Assembly (NCBI GenBank): GCA_021229015.1
Contig: CM037777.1
Span: 69,602,840-69,666,839, forward strand
From: Solen grandis
Taxonomy: Eukaryota > Mollusca > Bivalvia > Adapedonta > Solenidae
Direction: 5' to 3'
DNA length: 64,000 bases
Shown: piece by piece, positions 49,918-61,700 of the stretch
Layout: each line of letters starts with the position of its first letter
Numbering within the stretch: position 1 is the first letter of the stretch
Translations under genes and position numbers: made by a program
Notes under the pieces: model-generated
What the model saw: only the letters and a program-made list of their open reading frames with translations
What the model was told of the DNA's origin: nothing
Databases searched by the model: none

Positions 49918-52900
49918 TCTGCAGTACTTGTATTAAACTGATGTTGCAAAGCCTCAAGGATCACATACACCCATGCTAATTTAACAATTAAATGTGTATG
50001 TGCAATGCATATAATGTTACTTTGTATGTGAAAATGTCTTTTTCTTTATTTTAACATTTACCATGAGAGTGAGGCAATTGCAAACTCATTATCAATATTT
50101 TCGCTTAGCATATTTAACAATAGATACTGTCCTTTTCTCAAATAATCACGTGTGTCGAAAACCATTGTATTTTGCCTCTGGCCGTTATCATATAGCGATG
50201 GATTTAGATAAAGAAATTATCTCGACATTTAAAATGTCTGCATGCCTAATATTAACTTGATTTAGCCACAGCTGATAAAACTTTTTTTTTTCTGTTCTGT
50301 ATCAATCATGTCTTTGATAATCTTTTCATTACTTGTTTCTGTTTTTCTTATTATTGTGTTCTCTGCTGGATTGATGGCAAGCGTGGGTGCAGATATGGGC
50401 TGTGCATTGCTATGGTGTATAGTGGCCAGGGTCTGGGGTTGTTTCTTTCGAAAGCGTCAGATGTATAGTTGATATGCGTTATACAGTTTATATAGCCGAC
50501 TTCAGACTCAGGCCAGCTAATATATTCCATGGCTTTACTCTCTCTCTCACTCTGGTATTTTTATTAGCTATCATAAGCGATGTTCATCACAGCATCTCGA
50601 TAATTAGTAGAATACATGAACATTCTTCAACGTTTCGGAAAGTTAACAATTGTCATTATCTAAGAGCTAGATGTGTTGTTCATTCTTGTATAGACATACA
50701 CATACTAATTATATGTTTTGTACTTGCTTTTGCTGCTATGTGCATCATGCTTTTACTTTTACTGTCTGGTGACATCCATCCAAATCCTGGTCCAGAAACA
50801 TCAGTACACAGTGATAGTTCATATCTCTCCTCTACACTTTGTCAGTCAATTGACTTTTCCAAGTATTTTACATTTGTACATTATAATGTTCAAAGTATTT
50901 TTCAAAAATTGGATATATTGTCTACCGAACTAAAAGATTTTGACATTCTAGCCTTTTCTGAAACCTGGCTTAGCCCAGAAATATCAAATAATGATATTCT
51001 TATACCAAGCTTTTCACCACCTGAAAGGAAGGATAGAAGTTTTGACTGTCATGGAGGTGTCATTATTTATGTTAAAAGTGATATTTGTTATAAACGAAGA
51101 TTAGACTTAGAACCCGTTGGTATAGAGTGTATTTGGATTGAAGTTAAACTAAAGTGCAAGTCTATTTTGTTTGGTTTATACTACAGACCTCCAAATACAG
51201 AAGTAGCTAAACATTTGGTGATTGAGGACTCTATTAATCTTGCTTGCGATTTAAATTTTGACAATATTATAATTACAGGTGATTTTAATCTAAACTTAAA
51301 AAAGTCCAGTTCGAGAAATAAAATTGACTCACTATGTATGTATAATTCCCTATATCAATGTATACAAAGTGAAACTCATTTCAATGAAAACTCATCAAGT
51401 TTAATAGACCTCATATTTGTCAAGAATCACGATCATGTCATGTTATGTGATGTGGGTGAACCGTTCCTTCCTCAAAATATAAGGTATCATTGTCCTATTT
51501 TTTTGCGTTTTAAACTTTATAAAAAAAAACCCTAAAACATTTAATCGTCAAGTTTGGTACTTTGAAAAAGGGGACTACGAAAATTTAAGAAGCCTAGCTC
51601 GTAATACTGATTGGAATTTACTTAAAGATACTGATATAAATAAGTATGCTATAAATATTACAGAATATATTCATAAAATATGCAGGGAATGTATACCAAA
51701 TAAGCAAGTTCGAAATTTCCAAATGAACACCCTTGGATAACAAGCAAAATTAAATCTCTAATTAGAAAACGTAAGAGAGCTTTCAGAAAAGCAAAGAAAA
51801 CTATGTGTGAACATCACTGGTGTGTTTTCAGACAACTTAGGAATGAAATATTATCAAATATTAGAAAAAGTAAGGAAGAATACTTATCGAAATTATCATT
51901 AAAACTTACATCTTGTAAAAGAAACTCAAAACAATGGTGGTCCACATTAAAACTGATAAAAATTATTGATGAATCAAATACAAATATACCAATATTATCA
52001 CAATCAGAAAAATCAATTAGTTCAATAATACTTACTCAACAAGACATAATGGATGTTTTGAAAAATTTGAAATTAGGAAAGGCTGTAGGTCCAGATTTAA
52101 TTAACAATTATGTACTTCGTGAACTGTCTAATGAATTGTCGATTCCTCTATGTGACCTTTTCAATACATCATTAACACTGGATACAGTTCCAACCTCATG
52201 GAAAGAAGCTTATGTATGTCCTATTTTTAAATCTGGGGATCGATCTATTGTGTCCAATTATCGTCCAGTGTCTTTATTAAGTTGCATTGAAAAAGTTTTT
52301 GAGAAATGTGTTTTTAAATATGTTCATAATTTCTTCATTGAGAGTAATATAGTGACACAGTTTCAGTCAGGTTTTACACCAGGTGACTCTACTGTAAACC
52401 AGCTAACTTATCTATATAATTTTATATCATCTACCTTAGACTCAGGAAAAGAGGTTCGAGCGATTTTCTGTGATATTAGCAAGGCCTTTAATCGACTTTG
52501 GCACAAGGGTTTAATTATCAAACTTAAGGCTGCCGGTATCACAGGAGACTTGCTCGAATGGTTTAAAGATAACTTATCCAACCGGACCCAGCGCGTTGTT
52601 GTACATGGTGTCAAGTCCGACCCAGTCTTTATAAGAGCCGGCGTCCCTCAAGGGTCAGGGTTAGGGCCTCTTTTGTTTTTAATCTATATTAATGATATCG
52701 TTAATCATATAAACTCATATATTAGATTGTTTGCAGATGATACTGCACTATATGTAATCGTCGATAATCCTGTGACTGCATCAACCTCTCTCAATAACGA
52801 TTTAAGAACAATTAAAGATTGGGCTGATAAATGATTAGTTAAATTTAATCCAAAAAAAACTGAGTCTTTACTTTTTACACGTAAAAAAACAATTGCTAAT

Positions 52901-55900
52901 CATCCTCAAGTGCTAATGAATAATGAAGTGATAACAGAAGTTGAGTCTCATAAACATTTGGGTTTGTATTTTATGAACACTCTTTCTTGGCATAATCACA
53001 TAGAATATGTTAAGTCTAACGCATGGTCACGCATTAATATAATGAAAAGAATGAAATTTTTGCTAGATCGGTCAGCGTTAGAAACAATCTATATATCTTT
53101 TATCAGGCCTTTATTAGAGTATGGTGATGTAATATTTGATAACTGTAACTCATATGAAAAAACAGAATTAGACAAAATTCAAAACGAGGCCGCTAGAATT
53201 GTTACAGGAGAACAACTAAACTTGTATCTATTGACGCATTAGAAAATGAAATTGGTTGGGAATCACTTCAATCAAGAAGAAGAAAACATAAATTAATTTT
53301 ATTTTATAAAATATTATATGGTTTAACACCAACATACTTACATGACTTAATTCCTGAACAGGTTGGTAGTATATCTAATTATAACCTTTGAAAATCGAAC
53401 AATATTCAAACTATCCATGCTAACTCAACCTCGTACTATAACTCTTTTCTTCCATCAGCTATTCGGGAATGGAATAATTTACCAAACGATTTAAAAAATG
53501 CAAGATCTGTGGCTGTTTTTAAAAGACTACTAAATCAAAATAATAAAATTGTACCACGGCATTACTATCACGGTAACAGAAAATACCAAATATACCACGC
53601 CAGATTACGCAATAATTGCAGTCAATTAAGTCATACATTATTTATGAAAAATATAATTGATTCCCCCTTATGTACCTGTGGTTCAATAGAAACTGCTGAA
53701 CATTTCTTTTTCTATTGCCCTAGGTTTAACAATACCAGACTTGAACTGTTGAGTGAACTGTCATTTATACAAAATATTGACCTAGGATTGTTATTATATG
53801 GCAATAGTAATCTTTCTTATGATTTTAATATTAAAATAGTAAACGCTGTACACAGATACATTGAATCCTCGAAACGATTTAATAGTCAACGATAGAAAGA
53901 TTGAGAGAGAGAGAGTATGTATTTTGATTTTGTCTACCAATTTCCAGTCGTGTCACCCATCATTAATATCAGTCCAATCCAGTCAGCGCTTCCTTTCCTT
54001 TTTCTCTGTACTGTCCAATTTGTTTTCTCGTTTATTTTCACTTATATGTGCTATATATATTTTCTCAGCCATGTTATGTTGTTTACAATTTCATTTATCG
54101 GAGATGAACACGATAAGATTTATCTACTTTGATTGTATGTATGTAACTATGTGCTATGTATAATTGAATAAATATGTTTAAACTAAATCATTAAAATTGT
54201 TGCCGACGCATGACGATGGACGACGGGATATCCCAATAGCTCACCTTGAGCACACTGTGCTCTAGTAAGCTAAAATATGAAGATAGAAAAAAAAACTGTT
54301 ACGTGAATAAATTCCAACTAATTCTTGTATAGGATAGTAGATACTAGTCTTGGAAAGATAAATGTGAAACTTCAACCAATTTAAGAACACCTCATCAAAA
54401 TCTAACATTGTATGCAAAACATCTTTTTCCAAAACAGGGTGAAAATAACAATTACTATTAGACAGTTTCAGGCTAAAATATCCACATGTAATTACTATTA
54501 GACATTATCAACAGTAATGAAAGTTAATTTTTAATTAAGTGACCTTGACTTTGCCTATCAGACCCAAACAGTTTTCAAATCTTTATCTTCACACGACCTA
54601 TATATGTTTCAAACGTGATTACGATATCTCATTTCAGATTAAAAGTTATTAAATAAATTTAGTTTCGGGGACAATCTATTTTCAGTATCAATTACATTGA
54701 CCTATTAAACCCAAACAGCACATTAAATGTTTACCTCTACACAAAATATTTCTTTCAAGGTATACATGTCACACATTTGGTCACGATATGTTACTTATGA
54801 CAAATGTTATTAAAGAAATTCCTTTTTGGGGGGTTAGACGAATCGACCGACAGACCAACCGACACGATGATTCCAGTATACCCCCTCAAACATTAGTTTA
54901 TATACCGTTTTACCCATTCAAGGAAATAGAAAAAAATGTATTAAGATTAGCAATTCTAACATTTATTGATTTTAAACACACCATGTCGTGTTCTATTTTA
55001 CCAACTTAATTGAAGTTTGTATCAATAATATATTGATAGGAGACACCAAGAAGGATACATTTATTTATATATCTAATTCCCTTGATTATATCATCCCACC
55101 AATAGTAATTCAGTCATATGGAGACTTTGTCTACATTAGTCAAATACTGCGTTACCTAACTGCAGCATCACGCCGTAGACAAGGTCAAGGAGCATTCTCC
55201 TGACAACGGGCCAACTGGAACTACCCATATATGCTGAATGCCAAGTACGAACGATATACCAGATCCAATTTAACGACTTTGTCCGAGGCCGAGGATCGGA
55301 CCTTTACATACAAATACACAGATCTAAAGATGAACATCAACAGACTTGTTCTCTCTAATTATAATTAAACTTGAAACATAACATACCATATCGACACAGT
55401 CTTTTTCTTCTTCCTCAAAGGCTTCATGTTTCTTGTTAATCTTTTCTCCAGCAGAAAGCTCGTTTGGGGCTTCTTGCTGCATCATATTACACATACCTAG
55501 TAATACATGTACATGTATATAGACGCTTTTTGAAAAGGTTGCTAAATTAATTTAATGCGTTTTATATTTAATTACAATTCATTGTCTTTACATACAATCA
55601 AACTTGAATTTTACATTTTAAGAAGGACATACACGCATTTCAGTTCTTTAAAATAGAAAACATTATTATTAACCATATAGATTACAGATTGTTTAACAGA
55701 AGCAAATTAATTGTAATCGACACATATTTACATCCTTTGTTGAGTCCCTTTCATCCGTAGCCTTGGTCTGGTCGTGTGCTGTATTTGTATCTGTCGAACC
55801 TGCTTTATGTTTTCCCTCCTCCGCAGCGATCTTTTAAATTATCAAAGACAAAACATGTCAGTTCTTCTTCAATCCTCAATCAAATTTCAAACAAACACAA

Positions 55901-58745
55901 GTATTACTGTACAAAATCCCCCCCCCCCCCCATTTTTTTTTGCGGCCGGAAATTCCCCGCCGGCAATGGTACCGTCCAAAGAAATATATGCCTCCGTGTA
56001 TAAGAGTTAAGAAACGTTAAACCATACAATTTTGATGCAACATGAACCAAAGTGCGTTACATCTGCACGTAAATAAATGTGCAAGCTTATTGCTACATTT
56101 AACCATCGCAATGTTTTGGACATGAAATGGAAGTAACAAAGGTCATGAAGTTAAAGTTTAACGTATTCCGGTTTCCGCAATTTTTAGATATACGCTGAAA
56201 CAATGTCAACGCTACTACGTTTTAAGGATTGTTTCGCCAATATCACTCCTCACTGGGTCATATCATTAAAACAGACATTGATAGATTATTAGCGTTCAGT
56301 TCGTCGAGAAAGAGAGAACGCATACTGCCGCTGTTACCATAGAAACAGTTCAGCAGTCAAGATCACCCCTGCCAAGTTTAATAAAATTCTGTCCAGCGGT
56401 TTCAGAGATGTTGTTTAAAGCAAATTGTTGACGACGCACGACGACGGACGCAGGGTGATCACAAAAACTCACCTTGAGCACTCTGTGCTCAGGTGAGCTA
56501 AAAACGCAGTTACATATGGTTTGGGGGTTATTTAAACGTACACAATTTCAGGTTATGCCTTTCATTGTCATGTTTATTCGGTGTATTTTCTTTAATATTA
56601 CAAACGAATGTGTAATGATTCATTATTCACAATTTCACAGATTTGTGATAATATCGAGTTCATTACTTAATGCGTATCAATTTTAACTGAATACATTGGA
56701 TTGCAAAGCAAACCAGAATAATTAGATATCTATAGGATGCCTTAAGTGCATAATTAATACACACTACCTGTGGATTAATTTAGTCGCGAATTCTCATTAA
56801 AAAAAAGAGACAACAAAGCCAAAACTAATTTCTTTTCAATCTAAAATAGGACTGACATTTAACTTACCCTTCTCTACATATCAATTTCTCAAGTCCTATT
56901 TTTTACAATTATATCCAACTCCTTACAATTGGTTTTGGCCATAACCTCTCTTCAATTGCAATAACGTCGACGACGTTGTGATCCAAATTTTCTTTTCTAT
57001 ACCCATTTATTAAATTTTAGTCATATTATATATTACAGTGACCGTGACCCAGATAAACCAAATATGGGAATTAAATTTAGAATGTATCCTAGAATTTCAA
57101 ATTTAGTCACAAGCTCATAAACAATTTATATGTCCATAGGCATGTGAATGAACTTTGACAAAGTTTCAAACTTTATCAGCTGCAACACTATAATTTGTGT
57201 AATAACAATGTATGCAAATAAACATATAAGACGAGTTCTTCTAGCCATGTTTTACCTTACCAGCCAATCAAGCAGATGTTTTGATAAGTTTAGTATGCTT
57301 TTAACCACAAAATATAGTATCACGTTCCAACCTCACAATTTAAACATTAACCTTGATATGAGGTAGAAATCTGCACGTGGTCACATGAGAGTGTAAAGTG
57401 CTTGTGGGTTTTATCCGGACTCTCCTGTTTCTTCCCACAATAATGACCTCATACGCTACCACCACAGCCATCGAGTATGAATAATATAAGTTGTGATTAC
57501 TTGTTTTGTAATCGGTGTAAAAAAAATTAAAGTTAAAACTTTAAATCTGCACATCGTCAAGTTTTAATACAAATAAGGTAAAACATAAATGCTAATTGTC
57601 GACATGACTGATGGGTGGACAGCGGACACTAAATATTCTCCTAATTTATAGGCATGACATGTGGCTTCAAAGTGTGATATTGACTTTGATCCAAGATGAC
57701 AAATCACATTGAGGTTAACATTCCTGATAAATAGTTTCAATTTCCTGCTAGCCATGATATAGAGTGGAATTCAATTAGTAGTACATTAAATTGGCCTTAC
57801 ATAGACTTCCGCTGGCCGAAACCGGCTCTGCACCTAATCTCAGTATGGTGAACATTTCTTTCAAATAGTTTCAACTTTCTTCCACTGTTTACAATTTCTT
57901 CAAGCTGCTTAGAGGAATACATTATAGCCACATTTATATCGGTTTTATATGTGGCATCTAAGTGTGTCCTTCACCTATCTTGTGACCTCCGCAATATCTC
58001 AGTATAGTTGTCATTTCTGTCACATGGTTTTAATTTCATTCCAGATGTTCATAGGATATAGAACGGAAAAGAAATAGTCACACAGTATATCGGTTTGACC
58101 TTGTTCAAAGATGATCGAAACTTGCGCTCTACACATCATTTAAATACTCATATGCTCCAAAGATACATATCTGATAAGAAATATTTACACATTATACCAG
58201 TAAAATATTCGCCGCTGAATGTGACCTAGATCTTGACCCGAGCCGTTTAAAGCCTGCATACTGCTAATCATCTCTGTTTGTATAACATGCTACCAGCCGT
58301 TTCAAGAAAATAGAGCGGGCACGAAACTTTTACATATACAATGTATAGTCAAAATGTATGACCTTTGAGTGTAATCTGCGCTTAGCATATCATCTCAAAA
58401 TGGTAAAAGAAATTGCATAAATCACACAGGCCTAATAGTCTTATGTCTTTCAAATAATGATTCTATTATCTCAGTCTATACTGGAATCTAGTATGCACAT
58501 TGTGAACAAAAACAAGGTATTGATTTGTAATTATATTTCATGATGTAACAGGCAGAAATGAATAATTACAGTAGACTTGAATAAGTATTATTATTACGCT
58601 GAAAAACAAGAAAATCAGATATTTCGATAAGAGATTTTTCTGCACATTTAAGTGCATTTTTATGGTTGTTTTATATACTTATAAGTTTCAATCATCGTAA
58701 CAAATAACATTACCGGTTTAGAAAAAACAAAAAACAAAACAACAA

Positions 58746-58778
<33 letters not shown>

Positions 58779-61700
58779 TTTTTATTTTGTCTTACATGTT
58801 CTTTTAACACTTTAAACATTTCTGTAAAATAGTTTCAACTACCAATTACCTGTTCAAGACAAGAGCCTGCAATCTTTATATCATATCTGTGTGGATAACA
58901 TCTCTGCCAAATAGTTTCAAACTCCTTTAAGGTAAGTATAAATGATAGAACGCGCACGAACTATTCACACAATATATATGTATGACATGTATTTCCAAAT
59001 TGTGACCTTGCCCTCAGCTGGTCGAAAAATGTACTCTGCACATCATCTCAGTAAGGTAATATTTTCTGCCAAAGAATTTTCTTCCCGTTCAATATATGAT
59101 ACAATTTCACACATTATATCGGTAATGCGTGTGGCCTCAAAATGTGACCATGGTTCAGACTGGCAGACATCTTCGCTGTTCTCATTATCTCAGTATTGTT
59201 TACATTTCGTCAAATAAATTTAAATTTCTTTAAGCGGTAAAAAAGCGGACACGAAATTGCCAACGGAAGGACAAACGGACGTCAAAGATTATAACACAAT
59301 TCTTTCTTCGAGAGTGAACGCAACTCGTTCACAAATTGTCATTGACTAAGAATTCATTTTTGAACTATGTGTACGAATATCGACGTTTGGTCATCCAATG
59401 CAACATTCCGTGATGGTAAAAAAATGGGGTGGGGGTCTCCATTACAGGCAATATCGTTACGAACGGTATTAAACCTATATTTAGAATTATAAAAGCTATA
59501 TTTAGACTTTTTTCCCTTATTGATCACATTCATCCTTTACGTATGCGTCCACTTCACAGGCTGAAAACAATTACGAATTCGGTATCAAGAACTGGTGAAA
59601 ATGCCATGTCACTTGGTACGGCAAACACCTGTTACGGGAATACAGTATTCAATATTTAACTGATTCTCCTGAAGTGGGCTTTTACGAATATACTTGGACC
59701 GTGCCCTACACATGCCGCTTTTATTTTGCCAGTAAACAAAGACCATTATACAAGAAAACACTGTATTTAGATTATGACTTACTTTCTCCGTTTCATTTGC
59801 CTCGTTCAATGTTTCAAACACTTCTTCACAACTAGAAATGTGTCCATAGGACACGAATGCCCTCACCTGAGTGCTTTGTCACAAATTTGAAATATGTTTG
59901 TTGTTGCGTTTAACGTCCCACGGACAGTATTTCAGTCATTAGGAGACTATGTCTACTTGACACAGATATAGTGCGGCGACACTGAAATATCACGCCATAG
60001 ACATGTGGCATGATACCACACCCAGTCACATTATATTGATACCGGGGCAACCAGTCCTGGAACCACCCTTATACTGAGCGCAAAGCAAAGGAGCTATACC
60101 AGTACCATTTTATCGACTTTGGTATGTCATGGCCGGGGATGGAACCCACGACCTCCAGCTCAAGAGGCAGACGCTCTAACCACTCAGCCACCGGAGACGG
60201 TAATCTGAAATATGATTCTAGCCAGGAGAAGATGATCGAAGGAAGTAAGTAACAAAAATGTACAAGGGAAATCAACAGAGGGTCATTAAATGCTTTTTAT
60301 CAAATTATAAAAATATACAATATTAACTTTTTTTGCCTGCTATAGCCAATTAAACATCGGTTGGTTGGTTTTGCTCTCGGCCTTTTCATAGCTGCAGTAA
60401 CTACACCGATATTTTCTCTAGTATTGTATGCCTTCTTAATATCTCACAAGAATGAACCAACTAGGTTAATGACATGCCATTTATCCACACCAATAAGCAC
60501 ATTTATTTACTTACTGTATAGGTCCATTTATGCTGCTAACAGAGTATGATAGCTTTCAAAACCGTCTACTATAACAATTTGCGTATTGCATCTCCACTCA
60601 CCACTGTTAAGATTATTTCTCGGTTGATTAGTATTTAATATGTTCGCCAGACAAGAAAAGGGAACAAAAGGGCAGTAACTCAAAAATTATTTGTCACAGT
60701 TGCGTAATATGAACACTGCATTCCTTCATATTAATTTCTATCATATCAAATTTCTTATACCTAGGCTGAGTAGTATCTGAGATATAAGCCAGGCAAGAAA
60801 AATAAGGACAATAACTCCAAAAGTACTTGATTCAGAGTTATGCAAGTTGGTCAATGCACTTCCTCATATTGACTTCTATCACCATTTCATATCTGCAATA
60901 TCCAGGGCAAGCAGTACTGGAGATATAAGTCACTCAAGAAAAAATAACAAAGGGCAATAACTCCAAAATTACTTGATCACGTGTTATGGAAGTTATTCAC
61001 TGCACTTTTTCTGAAAGCATGCTACATAAATATCAACTTTGAAGTCAGTCAATGCATTTTTTTAGTATTTATGCTAGAAAAATATCAACTTTGAAGTCAA
61101 TCCCTGTATTAGTATTCAAGTTATGCTCTCGACTTACTTTCAGAACAAGGACAATAACTCCAAATTACTTGACTGAGTGTTATGGAACTTGGTCACTGCA
61201 CTTCTGAATGCACGAAGTATCAACTTTGAATTCAATCCCAGTATTAGTATTCATGTTATGCTCCAGACAAACTTTTGGGACGGATGTATTGACTGACGGA
61301 TGGACTGATGTATGGATGGACAAAGGCAAATCTATATGCCCCCACCCCACAATAAGTGGTGGAGACATAAAAATATCTACCTATGAAGTTTCATTTTGAT
61401 ACCTTTTATAGCCTTTGTGCCAGTATCATGCTTAACAAAACACTGAACATGATCCATTATGTTTGACTTTAGTTACCTGAGAGTAGATAATGGCTTGTTC
61501 GAGCTATTCGCAGCCAGAGAAAGGACGATACAAGCTATGAGTTTTATTGTAAGCGATGGTGTGCTTTTTATCATCGAAATATTTATTTTATATGTAATGT
61601 ATCATTGTAAAGTACTAGCTTCTAAATATTCATTACGGTTGAATTAAATTTTAAAATGGTATTTAATGAAAATCTATCAATTTCGGCAAGTTTATATTTT

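Larger units (their letters stand above)
49086..54186 (+). mobile_element. 5.1-kb insertion containing a CR1/L2-type non-LTR retrotransposon
   Basis: Flanked by identical 9-mers ATCATTAAA (49077-49085 and 54187-54195). The right part holds endonuclease and RT coding sequence (50474-53895) and a 3' end with 'aataaa' (about 54166). The left 1.4 kb is non-coding with an AT microsatellite at 49868-49915 and may be 5' UTR or unrelated. There are no LTRs. Confidence 0.7.
54194..56272. repeat. Segmental duplication copy B
   Basis: Direct repeat of 47022-49085. It ends at 'catatcattaaa', after which sequence diverges ('acagacattg'). Another copy of the 'agctcacc' family, including the motif where homology starts ('gcaaattgttgacgacgca'), lies just downstream at about 56360-56505. 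Confidence 0.95.

Noticed and set aside
47022..56272. The 2-kb direct repeats as LTRs of a giant LTR retrotransposon
   Set aside because: No TG...CA ends, no gag/protease/integrase between them, the enclosed RT is of non-LTR type, and the repeats contain gene exons and a SINE.
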